The position numbers were made by a program, and so were the translations under genes. Below, piece by piece: positions 11,632 to 21,058 of a DNA stretch of 64,000 nt. The notes beneath the pieces are model-generated. The model saw only the letters and a list, made by a program, of their open reading frames with translations. It did no database searches and had not been told where the DNA came from. This stretch comes from a virus. The first letter of the stretch is position 1. Each line of letters begins with the position of its first letter. Location of the stretch: positions 1-64,000 of IMG/VR virus record IMGVR_UViG_3300044546_000330; one strand, 5' to 3'.

Positions 11632-13828
11632 AGTGGTAACCAACCAGGAGACTGGCTACAGTGGAAACTGGGACGAGTTTGTTAGGTGGGTTACACCTCA
11701 AACAGAACTCCAGTTTGATATAGAAACAAACGTCACCCAGTGGTGGTGTACAAAGCAAGTCAAGACCCTACAGTTTGGGGATGTAGAAGGACAGGTTCAA
11801 TACGTGTTAGAGTACAGTATACTAGATGATGCGCAGTTAAACCTTATCAAAGAAGTGCTAGAGAGTTGGCAAATTCTTAAGTTAATCCACAGAGCTTCGT
11901 TCGAATACGTTGTCATGGCTTTCCACGGTATAGAGGTGCACAATGTATATTGTACTTTAGTAGCAGAGAAAGTACTGCAAGGAGGAGCAGAGAACGTAGA
12001 CTACGCTCTTGCGGACTTAACAAGAAAGTACCTTAAGTATGATCTAGACAAAGGACTGCAAACTTCCTTTGGAGATGGTATACTTACACCTGAAAAAGTC
12101 AAGTACGCTGCAGATGACGTAGTTCCCCTTGGAAAGATAAAAGCTCTTCAAGATGCTCAGACTAAAAAGTGGGGACTTGAAAACGTAATGTGGCTAGAGA
12201 TGAGAAGTCTTTTAGCTTTCTCTGAATGTACCTACCATGGTGTAGCACTTGACCTTACTAAATGGAGGGAGAATATTGCACTAGCTCAGCCAATTGTTAC
12301 AGAGGCCAAGAAGCAACTTGATCAGTGGATAAGGGATGACTCTCGTTTACTGGCTAAAGCTGTAGATCACAACTTTTACAAAGTGAATGACACTGTAAAC
12401 TTTAATCTTAACAGCCCTGTACAAAAGTTACAACTATTAAAACTTGTCTTCCCTGACATACAAGGGGCAAGTCTGTCTATCTTAAAAGCGTACATGAGAG
12501 ACAACAACTCTTTACCTGCTAATAAGATGTACTTACTTGTTACATTACTAGAGAAAGACACTCAGCCTTTTTCTGAGTACCTTGTAAAGAATCACAGAGA
12601 AGAACTTATAGAAAGTAACTTATTACTACCTGCAGGTACTATACAGATAAACTGGAATTCTATAGACCAGGCTTTACTTGTGTTACAGGGCGTAGAGCCT
12701 AAACTTAAAAGCCTTTCAGAAGATTCCTTAGGTAAGGTTACTCATCCGGTATTCGAACAACTCAGCGACTACAAAGATTCTCTGAAGCTTACCTCCTCTT
12801 ATGGAGAAGCATTCATAGAAAAACATGTAGAACCTGACGGCAGGGTAAGGACTAACTACAACCAAGTAGTAAGTACAGGTAGGAGCAGTTCCGCTAAGCC
12901 TAACATGCAAAACATTCCTGCTAAAGAATCTCCCAAATCTGTAGTAGACCCTTGGTTAAAAGATAACCCAGGTAAGAAACCTAAAGACTTCTTTTACCGG
13001 TACAGAAATAGTTTTACTTATGACCCAGACTGGGTATTTGTAGACTCTGACTTTACAGGTCAAGAACTTTGTCTTATAGCTTTTGCGTCTCAAGATGATG
13101 TATGGTACAAAGCCATAGAAAGAGGAGAGGATTTACACAGTGTAACTGCTGCGATGGTGTTCGGAAGAAAGTGGACCGCTGCTACTCAAGGAGACTGCGT
13201 ATTTGCAACAGACAGACAAAAGTGTAAATGTGCAGGGCATCAAACTCTTAGAACAGCAGTTAAGACTATCAACTTTGGCTTAGCTTATGGCATGTCCAAG
13301 TACAAACTTGCAAGTACTATACGGTGTTCTGTGCAGGAAGCTCAACAGCTTATTGACCAGTACTTCGAAACCTTTCCACAGATTAAAAAGACCTTGACAA
13401 GTTTTGGACGTTTTGCTCTTGAAAACGGGTATACTCAAAGCCTCAAACCTTTCTTTAGAAAGCGCTGGTTTGCTAATTGGGAAAGTCTTAGATCAAGAGT
13501 ACAACTTCATACCTCAAACATCGACTACAACGCAAGCTTAGGCAGAATAGAACGACAAGCTAAAAACCATCCTATTCAAGGCTCTGGTGGAGATTCCATT
13601 AAGATGGCAATGTGGCTTACTTACAAATACATAAGAGATAACAAACTTACAGACAAGATACACATAGTCTTAAATGTACACGATCAACTTACTACGGTAT
13701 GTGAAAAGAGTATAGCAGATGACTGGTGTGTGACTTTTGACAAACTTATGTGTGACGCGGCCAAGATTATCATCCCTACAGGTCTTCTAAAAGCAGAAAC
13801 AATGAAAAGTCCAGTTTGGACAAAGTAA
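11624..13828 (+). CDS. polA: Family A DNA polymerase with 3'-5' exonuclease domain
   Basis: The 734-residue product is the phage replicative polymerase. The N-terminal DEDD exonuclease begins with FDIET (Asp32, Glu34) and has later Asp-containing motifs. The polymerase palm has motif A (VDSDFTGQEL, about residue 470; first catalytic Asp), motif B (RTAVKTINFGLAYG, about 542, with the Lys, Phe/Tyr-Gly of the O helix) and motif C (LNVHDQL, about 684; second catalytic Asp as HD). There is no N-terminal 5' nuclease; a separate FEN gene lies at 28505. Family A polymerases are one of the two types found in crAss-like phages. It is complete, with overlap at the 5' end and an 11-nt gap at the 3' end. 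Confidence 0.93.
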   Translation: MIRVVTNQETGYSGNWDEFVRWVTPQTELQFDIETNVTQWWCTKQVKTLQFGDVEGQVQYVLEYSILDDAQLNLIKEVLESWQILKLIHRASFEYVVMAFHGIEVHNVYCTLVAEKVLQGGAENVDYALADLTRKYLKYDLDKGLQTSFGDGILTPEKVKYAADDVVPLGKIKALQDAQTKKWGLENVMWLEMRSLLAFSECTYHGVALDLTKWRENIALAQPIVTEAKKQLDQWIRDDSRLLAKAVDHNFYKVNDTVNFNLNSPVQKLQLLKLVFPDIQGASLSILKAYMRDNNSLPANKMYLLVTLLEKDTQPFSEYLVKNHREELIESNLLLPAGTIQINWNSIDQALLVLQGVEPKLKSLSEDSLGKVTHPVFEQLSDYKDSLKLTSSYGEAFIEKHVEPDGRVRTNYNQVVSTGRSSSAKPNMQNIPAKESPKSVVDPWLKDNPGKKPKDFFYRYRNSFTYDPDWVFVDSDFTGQELCLIAFASQDDVWYKAIERGEDLHSVTAAMVFGRKWTAATQGDCVFATDRQKCKCAGHQTLRTAVKTINFGLAYGMSKYKLASTIRCSVQEAQQLIDQYFETFPQIKKTLTSFGRFALENGYTQSLKPFFRKRWFANWESLRSRVQLHTSNIDYNASLGRIERQAKNHPIQGSGGDSIKMAMWLTYKYIRDNKLTDKIHIVLNVHDQLTTVCEKSIADDWCVTFDKLMCDAAKIIIPTGLLKAETMKSPVWTK

Positions 13829-13839
13829 AACAATAGAAA

Positions 13840-14310
13840 ATGGAACAACTAACATACTTCAGCGCACCTGGAGTAATGGTTGAACCTACTGCAGACGAGT
13901 TTGCTTCCCACCTTAAACGAGTACTGTGTGACTATAACAATGCTAGATACTCGTTTAAGTTTACTCCTTTAGATATGGAGGAAAGTAACAGAAAGACAGA
14001 ACTAGTTTTACTTAGACAAGCGTTCTGCTTTGTCTACAGCAAAAGCAGTTTCTTCACAACTCTTAGAGCAATAGGTTCTTACCTAGGAAACAGAGATCAT
14101 ACAACTGTAATATACAGTACCCAGACTTTTGTAGACCTACTAGACTGCGAACACGCAGCAGCAACGGATTTATATAACTATTTAAAAAACAGAGGACTAT
14201 TACTATATGATCACAACATCAAACGAAAAACAGACAAGCAAAGACACGGCTTGCAACTCGGTAATACTAGCGCAACTGCTATACGAGACCCTGAAAACTC
14301 TCCCCGGTAA
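13840..14310 (+). CDS. DnaA domain IV-like (origin-binding HTH) protein
   Basis: Residues about 60-120 contain LRAIGSYLGNRDHTTVIYST, the signature helix-turn-helix of the DnaA C-terminal DNA-binding domain (IG..fgnRDHTTV). An upstream LRQAFCFVYSK helix matches the R-x-x-A/F-M-Y part. There is no AAA+ domain, so this is the DNA-binding domain alone, in a 156-residue protein. It could recognise DnaA-box-like sites in the phage or host genome, either to recruit replication proteins or to interfere with host initiation. It directly follows the polymerase. Its last 104 nt overlap the next gene. Confidence 0.8.
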   Translation: MEQLTYFSAPGVMVEPTADEFASHLKRVLCDYNNARYSFKFTPLDMEESNRKTELVLLRQAFCFVYSKSSFFTTLRAIGSYLGNRDHTTVIYSTQTFVDLLDCEHAAATDLYNYLKNRGLLLYDHNIKRKTDKQRHGLQLGNTSATAIRDPENSPR

Positions 14311-14692
14311 TGAAACCTTGGGAGAGGTGTTATTAGACTACCAAAGAAAAACAGTAGTCCAACTTCCACAACAGACACAACAGTGGATTATGAAGGAAAT
14401 AGCAAAGGAAAAGGTACAAGCCTTACCTCCTTTGTTTAGACAGCATATCAATGTTGTACCTGGTATAGGAGAAGTACTTTACAAAGGCCTTAGTGACATG
14501 ATAGACTTTACTACTACTTTTAAAGGGAAAGCAAGAAATGTAGACCCTGAAAAGTATAGACTGTTTGTACAGTTAATGCGGGCAGAACTAGGTGCAGACT
14601 TAACAGGAGGTACTCCTTGTTTAAGCGCAGAAAGTGGTACTCTCTCTATAAAATTTGCTTTACCTGTAAACAAGGAGGTAGAAGATGAGTAG
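14207..14692 (+). CDS. Hypothetical protein, 161 aa
   Basis: The predicted start lies 104 nt inside the DnaA-like gene. The next in-frame ATG is far downstream, so the overlap is either real or the upstream gene's C terminus is non-essential. The product is helical in its first half (ILAQLLYETLKTLPG; QQWIMKEIAKEKVQAL) and ends in a beta-rich, acidic stretch. It overlaps the helicase gene by 8 nt. Function unknown. Confidence 0.55.
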   Translation: MITTSNEKQTSKDTACNSVILAQLLYETLKTLPGNETLGEVLLDYQRKTVVQLPQQTQQWIMKEIAKEKVQALPPLFRQHINVVPGIGEVLYKGLSDMIDFTTTFKGKARNVDPEKYRLFVQLMRAELGADLTGGTPCLSAESGTLSIKFALPVNKEVEDE

Positions 14693-16142
14693 TCACGTAG
14701 ATGTTTATAACTTATTTGGCCCGCCAGAGACGCCGGCCATAGACCCTATGACATTGCTAAGTCCTCATCAACTCATAGCAGGAGAACTCTTATTAGAGTA
14801 CTTGGTTAGGAATAAAGAAGAGTACGATTTTGCACGTCTTAAAGGGTACGCAGGAACTGGTAAAAGTTTCTTACTTTCTCGAGTACTTGAATCTTATGGA
14901 GGTAAAGGAATAGGCATATCAGCCCCTACCCATAAAGCAGTCAAAGTAATAAAAGAGCAAAGTGAGCCTAATTCTTTTACTTTTGGGACTATCCATTCTT
15001 TGTTTGGACTTACTCAGTCTGTATCAGCAAAAGGAATAGTGTCTTACAAACCTGTATGGCCCCCTAAACCCGCCAAGATAGATTCTTTACACTTACTTGT
15101 TGTTGACGAGGCTTCTATGCTAGACTTAGCTTTGCTAACACAGATATTAGAGTACTTGAAAAGAGACAAAGTAAACTTAAAAGTTATCTTCTGCGGAGAC
15201 CCCCTACAAGCTCCCCCAGTAGGAGAAAAAGAAAGTCATGTGTTTACGGATAAAGTACTAGAAGAGTACAAAGTTCTAAACCTAGAGTTAAGTGAACCGA
15301 TGCGTCAATCAATTGACAATCCTATCCTTTCTTATGCCACCAGTATTCGATCGAACATACGTGTAAACAAAGATTACAAAGAGTTTATAAGTACTACAGG
15401 AGAAATAGGCATAGAAGCTATAAACACAGAAACTTTCCATTCTATTGTATTGCCTATGTTTGACAAAAGGTTTGATGAGAATCAAGACTTTATCAAGATC
15501 CTGGCATGGACTAATGCGCAGGTAAATGTTATCAACGACTTAATTAGAAAGTACAGACTTAAAACTGACTTACCTGATAAATTAGTTGTAGGAGAATACC
15601 TTGTAGCAGATAAGCCTATCATACAAAAAGGGCAGATACGCGGGATAAACATAAACACTTCTGAAGAGATGGAAGTAGTAGCACTCAAGAAGACAACGAT
15701 TAAAGTAAGTTGGAAACTATACCACAGTACAGAAAAGAGTGAAGAACTTAACACTTCTTGTACTAGAGAAGAGAAAGAGTTTAACATCTACAAGTGCAGT
15801 GTAAAACTTATGAGAGATGGTTACCCTGTGTTTGCAACTATTGATGTACTCCATGAATCTGAAGAGGCTGAGTATGATAAACTACTTGCCGAACTAAAGA
15901 CTACTGCAGTAACTTCTGCTCAGAGTAAGGCAGCTTGGGTAGAGTTTTATCAGTTTCAAAGTAACTTCGCAGCTATAAAGTACAACTACGCTTTAACTGT
16001 TCACAAGAGTCAAGGGTCTAGCTATGAGAACTGTGGTATAATACTACTAGACATAGACAGAAACCCTAACACAGAAGAAAAGAACAAGCTCAAGTACGTA
16101 GCTGTAACGCGGGCTAAGAAAAAACTATTTATCATCACTTAA
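14685..16142 (+). CDS. SF1B DNA helicase, Dda/RecD2-like
   Basis: The 485-residue product has Walker A GYAGTGKS at residues 54-61, motif Ia (SAPTHKAVKVIKE), Walker B VVDEASMLD near 137-145 and motif III (FCGDPLQAPPVG). Motif IV follows (EPMRQS), and the C-terminal UvrD_C_2-type motifs are LTVHKSQGSSYENC and VAVTRAKKKLFIIT. The order and length match T4 Dda and short RecD2-like 5'-3' helicases, which remodel forks and displace proteins. It is the first of three helicases within 5 kb (with SF2 and DnaB-like). It is complete. Confidence 0.9.
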   Translation: MSSHVDVYNLFGPPETPAIDPMTLLSPHQLIAGELLLEYLVRNKEEYDFARLKGYAGTGKSFLLSRVLESYGGKGIGISAPTHKAVKVIKEQSEPNSFTFGTIHSLFGLTQSVSAKGIVSYKPVWPPKPAKIDSLHLLVVDEASMLDLALLTQILEYLKRDKVNLKVIFCGDPLQAPPVGEKESHVFTDKVLEEYKVLNLELSEPMRQSIDNPILSYATSIRSNIRVNKDYKEFISTTGEIGIEAINTETFHSIVLPMFDKRFDENQDFIKILAWTNAQVNVINDLIRKYRLKTDLPDKLVVGEYLVADKPIIQKGQIRGININTSEEMEVVALKKTTIKVSWKLYHSTEKSEELNTSCTREEKEFNIYKCSVKLMRDGYPVFATIDVLHESEEAEYDKLLAELKTTAVTSAQSKAAWVEFYQFQSNFAAIKYNYALTVHKSQGSSYENCGIILLDIDRNPNTEEKNKLKYVAVTRAKKKLFIIT

Positions 16143-16153
16143 AACTATACAAC

Positions 16154-16426
16154 ATGACAGCGCACGAGATATGGGCCGGTAAATATACCCACTCTACCGA
16201 AGAACCGGAATTACTTGGACGAGTAATAGCATCATCTTTTAGAGTAGCTTGTTGGCTCTATGAACTTCAAAGTACTATACATGGCCTACAAAGCCTGATG
16301 GAGAAAGACATAGAGCCTGACGACGAACACTTTGGAAAATGGTACTACGACCCTATTACTAACAGCAACTTCTGGACTGGTAAGTACTACCAGACTAAGG
16401 AAGAGGCACAAAAGAGTTTTATATGA
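16154..16426 (+). CDS. Hypothetical protein, 90 aa
   Basis: Tryptophan/tyrosine-rich small protein with a central helix (RVACWLYELQSTIHGLQSLM) and a C-terminal segment FGKWYYDPITNSNFWTGKYY. No family recognised. It lies 11 nt after the Dda-like helicase and overlaps the next gene by 4 nt. Confidence 0.55.
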   Translation: MTAHEIWAGKYTHSTEEPELLGRVIASSFRVACWLYELQSTIHGLQSLMEKDIEPDDEHFGKWYYDPITNSNFWTGKYYQTKEEAQKSFI

Positions 16427-16704
16427 CGGAACTAATAGAAAAGACCTCTTACGAGGCGAGACTTAAAGAACTTGTAGATTTACAGTATATTAAAGTTGAA
16501 GAACTGCAAGAGTACATTGCCAAAGAAGTAGAACTTGCTTACAAGGCAGGGATGCTAAGGTTTAATGCTTTAGACCATACATTCCAAGCCCCGGGAACTA
16601 AACTCTTGCTTCAATGGAACAAGGAAGACCTATCTTTTATGGAAGTAGGAGAAGGAGCACTTCTTCCCTCTCTTTACTTACAAGCTAAAGGGTTCAAAAG
16701 ATGA
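16423..16704 (+). CDS. Hypothetical protein, 93 aa
   Basis: Helical N-terminal half (YEARLKELVDLQYIKVEELQ; KEVELAYKAGMLRFN), followed by a beta-like C-terminal part. Overlaps the upstream gene and the SF2 helicase by 4 nt each. Function unknown. Confidence 0.55.
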   Translation: MTELIEKTSYEARLKELVDLQYIKVEELQEYIAKEVELAYKAGMLRFNALDHTFQAPGTKLLLQWNKEDLSFMEVGEGALLPSLYLQAKGFKR

Positions 16705-17900
16705 CTAAAGAGCAAGCATTAGAGAACAAAACAAGAGTACAAGAAGAGACCAGGAAAGCCTGGTTCCAGGTAGGCTGTTGTGGTACTGCTGAACTAGCAA
16801 CCGGGTCAGGCAAGTCTAAGATAGCAATCGACTGCTTACAACAGTTGAGAGCTGATCCCTTAATGGGAACTTTCAAGACTTTACTAGTCACCCCTACTGA
16901 AAGTATGAGAGATGATGACTGGCCCGCAGAGTTTGCAAAGTGGAACGCAAGTACAGATGACGTAAAACTTATTTGCCAAGCCTCTCTTGGAAAAGAGAAG
17001 TTAGACAAGTACGACTTTATCATTCTAGATGAGTATCATAACTGTACTGTGAATATTCTTAAAAAGATAGAAATTGCTAAGCTTAGAGGCGCCAAAATCC
17101 TTGGTCTTACTGCCACGCTGCCCGACAAGGCAAACTGGCCTGATGAGATTGAAAGAGTAGGTTACCTTAGAGAGATAGTTCCAAGTATCTACAAAGTCAC
17201 AACTGATGAGGCTGTAGATCTTGGACTTATCTGTGACTTTGAGGTACAAGTACTTAAGTTTAAACTCGATACTATTCACCACGTTATACCGGCGGGCAGT
17301 AAAGCTACTCCCTTTATGAACACAGAATCTTCTCAGTACATCTACTTGACCAAGCAACTGCAGAAAGCTATGTACTCTAAGAATGAGTTCTTAAAGTTTT
17401 CAGCAATTCAGAAAAGAACTTCTTTTTTGTACAACTTACCATCTAAGACTAGACTTGCTAAAGCATGCATGGATAAGATGACAAGCGGTACAAAAAGAAC
17501 TCTTGTTCTGGCTGGGAGTATTGAACAGGCAAACTTACTTTGTGGAGACTATGTGTACCACTCAGAAAGTAGTCAGAAATACTTAGATGAGTTTCAAGAC
17601 GAAAAGATTAACATACTAGGTGCCGTAAAAGCACTTGACGAAGGTAGGAATCTTAAAAACTTAGAACAACTCTTAGTAGTACAAGTTCAGAGTGGTGAAA
17701 GGAGATTAGTGCAACGCATTGGCCGAGCTGTCAGGGTAGACTATAATAACATGGACAAGAAAGCCTTAATAGTTATTCTAGTTTCTATAGCAGGAAACGA
17801 TGGGAAATGTGCTGACGAGGAGTGGTACAAATCTGCCATAAGGGGATTTGACACTAAACGAATAACAGAAACCCTGGTTAAGGCACCTGACCATACTTAA
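16701..17900 (+). CDS. SF2 helicase (DEAD/H-like, UvsW/type III restriction-like core)
   Basis: The 399-residue product has Walker A ATGSGKS (residues 33-39), motif Ia (LLVTPTESM), motif II LDEYHN near 109-114 and motif III GLTATLPD near 134. The second RecA domain ends with VQRIGRAVRVD (motif VI) near 338. The compact two-domain form without extra domains resembles phage SF2 helicases such as UvsW-like proteins, used in recombination-dependent replication and fork reversal. Motif II reads DEYH rather than DEAD/DEAH, a tolerated variant. It is coupled by 4 nt to the upstream gene. Confidence 0.88.
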   Translation: MTKEQALENKTRVQEETRKAWFQVGCCGTAELATGSGKSKIAIDCLQQLRADPLMGTFKTLLVTPTESMRDDDWPAEFAKWNASTDDVKLICQASLGKEKLDKYDFIILDEYHNCTVNILKKIEIAKLRGAKILGLTATLPDKANWPDEIERVGYLREIVPSIYKVTTDEAVDLGLICDFEVQVLKFKLDTIHHVIPAGSKATPFMNTESSQYIYLTKQLQKAMYSKNEFLKFSAIQKRTSFLYNLPSKTRLAKACMDKMTSGTKRTLVLAGSIEQANLLCGDYVYHSESSQKYLDEFQDEKINILGAVKALDEGRNLKNLEQLLVVQVQSGERRLVQRIGRAVRVDYNNMDKKALIVILVSIAGNDGKCADEEWYKSAIRGFDTKRITETLVKAPDHT

Positions 17901-17901
17901 G

Positions 17902-18408
17902 ATGACTCTACAAGAAGTTACAGAATGGTTAGTACTCAACAAGTACATGACCTATCACAAAGGAAAACCTATCTTTACAGACAAGTTCAAACACGAAGTA
18001 AGTACTTCATCAGTACCCGCAGTGAGCTCTACAAGTGTAGCGCTTTCCACCACTATCGATTACGAAGAAGAGTACAAACAGTTCATACTAAAGTGTCAGG
18101 TTCCTCCAAGAGGGTATGATAACTTTCAAAGGGCCTATGCACTCAATAAGTTTTCAAAAGATGGTGCAGTAGCGTACAAAGAAGCTATAGTAAAAGGTTA
18201 CAACATGGACATACTAGCTATGGTTGTCCATACGTATTACAAGTCTTCCATAAACTTTAAGAAAGCAATAGGCAACTATATGGTTTCAGGAGAATGGCAG
18301 ACTGATTATACTACCTTTATGGCTAAACACGAAGATGGCAAACTTAAAGAACACTTAAAACAAGAAACACACGATGTCAACAATATCCCATGGTTTACCA
18401 GAGGTTAA
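17902..18408 (+). CDS. Hypothetical protein, 168 aa
   Basis: An N-terminal helical domain is followed by a Ser/Thr/Val-rich linker (residues about 35-52, TSSVPAVSSTSVALSTT) and a C-terminal helical domain (FQRAYALNKFSKDGAVAYKE). It starts one base after the SF2 helicase stop, and its 3' end overlaps the DnaB-like gene by 35 nt. The two-domain, linker-joined form directly before the replicative helicase is suggestive of a helicase loader or primase-helicase adaptor, but no motif proves it. Confidence 0.55.
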   Translation: MTLQEVTEWLVLNKYMTYHKGKPIFTDKFKHEVSTSSVPAVSSTSVALSTTIDYEEEYKQFILKCQVPPRGYDNFQRAYALNKFSKDGAVAYKEAIVKGYNMDILAMVVHTYYKSSINFKKAIGNYMVSGEWQTDYTTFMAKHEDGKLKEHLKQETHDVNNIPWFTRG

Positions 18409-19534
18409 TTTACACCTCAAAGAAGTAAAGAACAGAGCATTCTTAGAAGAAGTTGAAAGGGGCCGTAGCGGTGCAAATGCTGGTCTCCCTTCCACACTGA
18501 AACTGAGTACTAAGTTACATGGTATACAAAAAGGCAGATACTATCTTTTGGGGGCTCACCCGAATGTAGGAAAGACTCAGTTTACAGACTTTTACTTTGT
18601 ACTATCTGCTTGGCTTAATGCTAAGAAGGCAGGAAAGAGGATAAAGATCTTTTACTGTTCTTTCGAGTTATCTGCCATTGTTAAAAAGGCAAAGTGGTGT
18701 ACATTCTACTTACATTGGAAGTATCAGTTGGACTGGTCTTCAGATTTTGTACTAGGTAGGATACCAAATGACGTGCCAACAGACGATCAGATGGTCCTCA
18801 TAACAGAAGCTTACACTTTTGTAGAGGCAATTATGTTGGACATGATTGTACTAGACATTCCCTTAACTCCTGACGCCCTTACGAACTACTTAATAGACAA
18901 CTATTACAGTTTAATGGGTACTGTGGTACGGGAACCAGTCACAGAAGAGCAGAAGAAAAAGAAACACAGAGGAAGAATTACAGGGTATAGTCCTAACATA
19001 GACATACCACTTACACTACTTGTTATAGACCACATGGCCCTATTGGCCGGTAAGAACCTAAAAGAGTCTATGGACCAGATGAGTACGAACTGTGTTTTTC
19101 TAAGAAACATCTTTGAACTGTCTCCTGTAATAGTACAGCAGTTTAATCAAGACCTAAACAAAACTCGCAGGGAGTCTTTGGCTAGGCATGGGGAAAAGAA
19201 TGCACCTACAAACATTCTTGCGCCCCAACAACTCGACTTTGGAGATTCTACTTACACTTATAGGGATGCTGATGTAGTCTTAGGACTGGTCAAGCCTAGT
19301 AAGTTTGGAGTAGCAGTCTTTGAGGATTTCCCTGCCAGTCCCCCTTCAGTCGGAGGGTTAGGGGACTGTCTTGCTGTACTGTACTTAATCAAGAACAGGT
19401 ACGGTTCAGTTGGAAGTATTTACCCTCTTTTTATGAATGGAATAGCTGGCATGTTCTATGACCTACCGGATACTCTTGAGCCGGATTTAAGTCCTTGGAT
19501 AGAGTCAGCTTTAAAACTCTCGCAAAATGGCTAA
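18374..19534 (+). CDS. DnaB-like replicative helicase (SF4, RecA fold)
   Basis: The 386-residue product carries Walker A GAHPNVGKT at residues 60-68, a strand with KIFYCSFELS (the motif 1a region with the catalytic Glu), Walker B LLVIDHMALL near 215, and an H3-type QQFNQDL motif. A DSTYTYRDADVVLGL sensor segment follows, as in DnaB/RadA-like SF4 enzymes (GS..i...AD.v). The usual N-terminal domain of DnaB is absent. It should form a hexamer that unwinds the phage fork, with the TOPRIM primase at 21847. Overlaps both neighbours. Confidence 0.85.
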   Translation: MSTISHGLPEVNLHLKEVKNRAFLEEVERGRSGANAGLPSTLKLSTKLHGIQKGRYYLLGAHPNVGKTQFTDFYFVLSAWLNAKKAGKRIKIFYCSFELSAIVKKAKWCTFYLHWKYQLDWSSDFVLGRIPNDVPTDDQMVLITEAYTFVEAIMLDMIVLDIPLTPDALTNYLIDNYYSLMGTVVREPVTEEQKKKKHRGRITGYSPNIDIPLTLLVIDHMALLAGKNLKESMDQMSTNCVFLRNIFELSPVIVQQFNQDLNKTRRESLARHGEKNAPTNILAPQQLDFGDSTYTYRDADVVLGLVKPSKFGVAVFEDFPASPPSVGGLGDCLAVLYLIKNRYGSVGSIYPLFMNGIAGMFYDLPDTLEPDLSPWIESALKLSQNG

Positions 19535-20201
19535 CATAGTATTAATAGTAGGCGATCAGGGTACTGGTAAATCAGCATCAGTAGAATCTCTTGACCCTAA
19601 AGAAACTTTTATAGTAAACTGTTCTAACAAACCCTTGCCGTTTGGCGGGAGTGGCGGACAGTATAAAGTAGGAGTTAACCTTTTTGTAAGTGACTCTTCA
19701 GTTGCTATTCTTCCAGTACTTGATGCAGTAGACAAGAACTCTGCTATCAAAAACTTGGTAATAGATGACTCAGGATTCATTATGTCAGAGATATACTTTA
19801 AGCGCGCATCAGAAACAGGCTTTGGTAAGTTCACTGCTATTGCGCAAGCGTATCAGTCTATACTTAGCAAGTGTAAGTCTATGCGACCAGACCTTAATGT
19901 AGCAGTAATGATGCACGAAGAGAATGAAGTTTCTAATGGTATTATCGTAGGAAAGAAAGGCCGTACAGTTGGAAAACTTGTAGACGACCAGTACAATCCT
20001 CTTAGTGTGGTATCTATAGCTTTGTTTACAGCTGTAACCTTTAACAAGGACGGCATACCAGAGTACAACTTCATTACTAATCGATGCATGGTAAGCGGCG
20101 TAGTCATTCCCGCAAAGTCTCCTAAGGGGATGTTTGACTTAAAGGTACCTAATAACCTTGATGTAGTATTTAAAGCTGCACGAACTTATTACGGAGCATA
20201 A
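19527..20201 (+). CDS. Small P-loop ATPase of the recombination/replication module
   Basis: Walker A GDQGTGKS at residues 9-16 and Walker B-like NLVIDDSGF near 76-84 identify a RecA/AAA-type ATPase of 224 residues. The size and position next to DnaB, primase and candidate single-strand-binding proteins fit the Sak4/RecA-like annealing-associated ATPases or AAA+ loaders of phages. I cannot separate these from sequence alone. It overlaps the helicase gene by 8 nt. Complete. Confidence 0.75.
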   Translation: MANIVLIVGDQGTGKSASVESLDPKETFIVNCSNKPLPFGGSGGQYKVGVNLFVSDSSVAILPVLDAVDKNSAIKNLVIDDSGFIMSEIYFKRASETGFGKFTAIAQAYQSILSKCKSMRPDLNVAVMMHEENEVSNGIIVGKKGRTVGKLVDDQYNPLSVVSIALFTAVTFNKDGIPEYNFITNRCMVSGVVIPAKSPKGMFDLKVPNNLDVVFKAARTYYGA

Positions 20202-20227
20202 TTTTCAAAACTTTTAAACTAAGAAAT

Positions 20228-21025
20228 ATGAACAACGCACTTTTAGGTTTCTTGAATGAAATCAAAGTAAACGAAGTCGCTGCCCCAGTAGGCCGATTGA
20301 CAACCAAGAAAGAGACTAACCCGGCTAGTAACTTTATGGGTATCCGTGTATGGAAAGATGGAAGTATTTTCCCTTCTCGTACTTTAGTAGATACCTATAA
20401 CTTAGAGTACCCTAAAGCTACAGTGACTATCATTGATGTACACAACGAAGATGGTAGTCTTAAGAAAGATGCTGAAGGTAAGCAAGTAGTAAAAAGAACG
20501 GTTAGTTTTCCTGAAGGGAGTACAGCAAACGGTCTTGACATCTTTGCTTTAGCTGACTGGACTCAAGTAGACGAAACATTCCGTGCTAACAAGTTGATTC
20601 TTGTAGGTATTACTTCTAAGTCTATGCCTAAAGTAGAAGTCTTCTCTAATGTAAAGTACAATGATGACGGTACACCGCAGAACAGTGTAATGGATCAAGG
20701 TGCAACTACGTATGGTAGAGAAACTTTGTTGCCTTTGGTAAAGTCTGTGTACGGTATGGAACCTGGAGAAAATGGTTATATAGATTTGGAAATTAACCCA
20801 AGCTTTAACTTGAAATCAAAAGTAGCTAACGGTGTCTTTCTTATCCCTAAGACTATTGTCCGCGGAGAAAAGAAAGGTCATGCAGATTACTTAAGAAGAG
20901 AGAACATTGATGTGTTACCTATGACGCCTGTAGTTCCTGTACAAAGTACTATTGACCAAACTAGCACAGCTATAGCAGAGATGCCTCAAGATATTGCAGA
21001 AAGCGTATCTAGTGTACCTGCATAG
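20228..21025 (+). CDS. Conserved-looking hypothetical protein of the replication module
   Basis: The 265-residue product is beta-rich with a polar, Gln/Ser/Thr-rich acidic tail (about residues 240-265, ending AESVSSVPA). The core (MGIRVWKDGSIFPSRTLVDT) has no motif I recognise. It is one of the few genes here with a clear gap before it (26 nt, with TTTTAAACTAAGAAAT), which suggests strong independent translation. Location between a P-loop ATPase and the primase would suit a single-strand DNA-binding protein, but this is inference. Confidence 0.6.
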   Translation: MNNALLGFLNEIKVNEVAAPVGRLTTKKETNPASNFMGIRVWKDGSIFPSRTLVDTYNLEYPKATVTIIDVHNEDGSLKKDAEGKQVVKRTVSFPEGSTANGLDIFALADWTQVDETFRANKLILVGITSKSMPKVEVFSNVKYNDDGTPQNSVMDQGATTYGRETLLPLVKSVYGMEPGENGYIDLEINPSFNLKSKVANGVFLIPKTIVRGEKKGHADYLRRENIDVLPMTPVVPVQSTIDQTSTAIAEMPQDIAESVSSVPA

Positions 21026-21027
21026 TC

Positions 21028-21058
21028 TTGGCACTGTAGTGACTTTTATTTAACTTTG
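21028..21058 (+). promoter_or_regulatory. Promoter-like site TTG-N20-TAACTTTG
   Basis: TTG at 21028-21030 and TAACTTTG at 21051-21058 are separated by 20 nt, the spacing of Bacteroidota -33/-7 elements (TTTG, TAnnTTTG). The box lies 18 nt before ATG 21077 in a 51-nt intergenic gap, the right place for an internal promoter. Confidence 0.5.
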
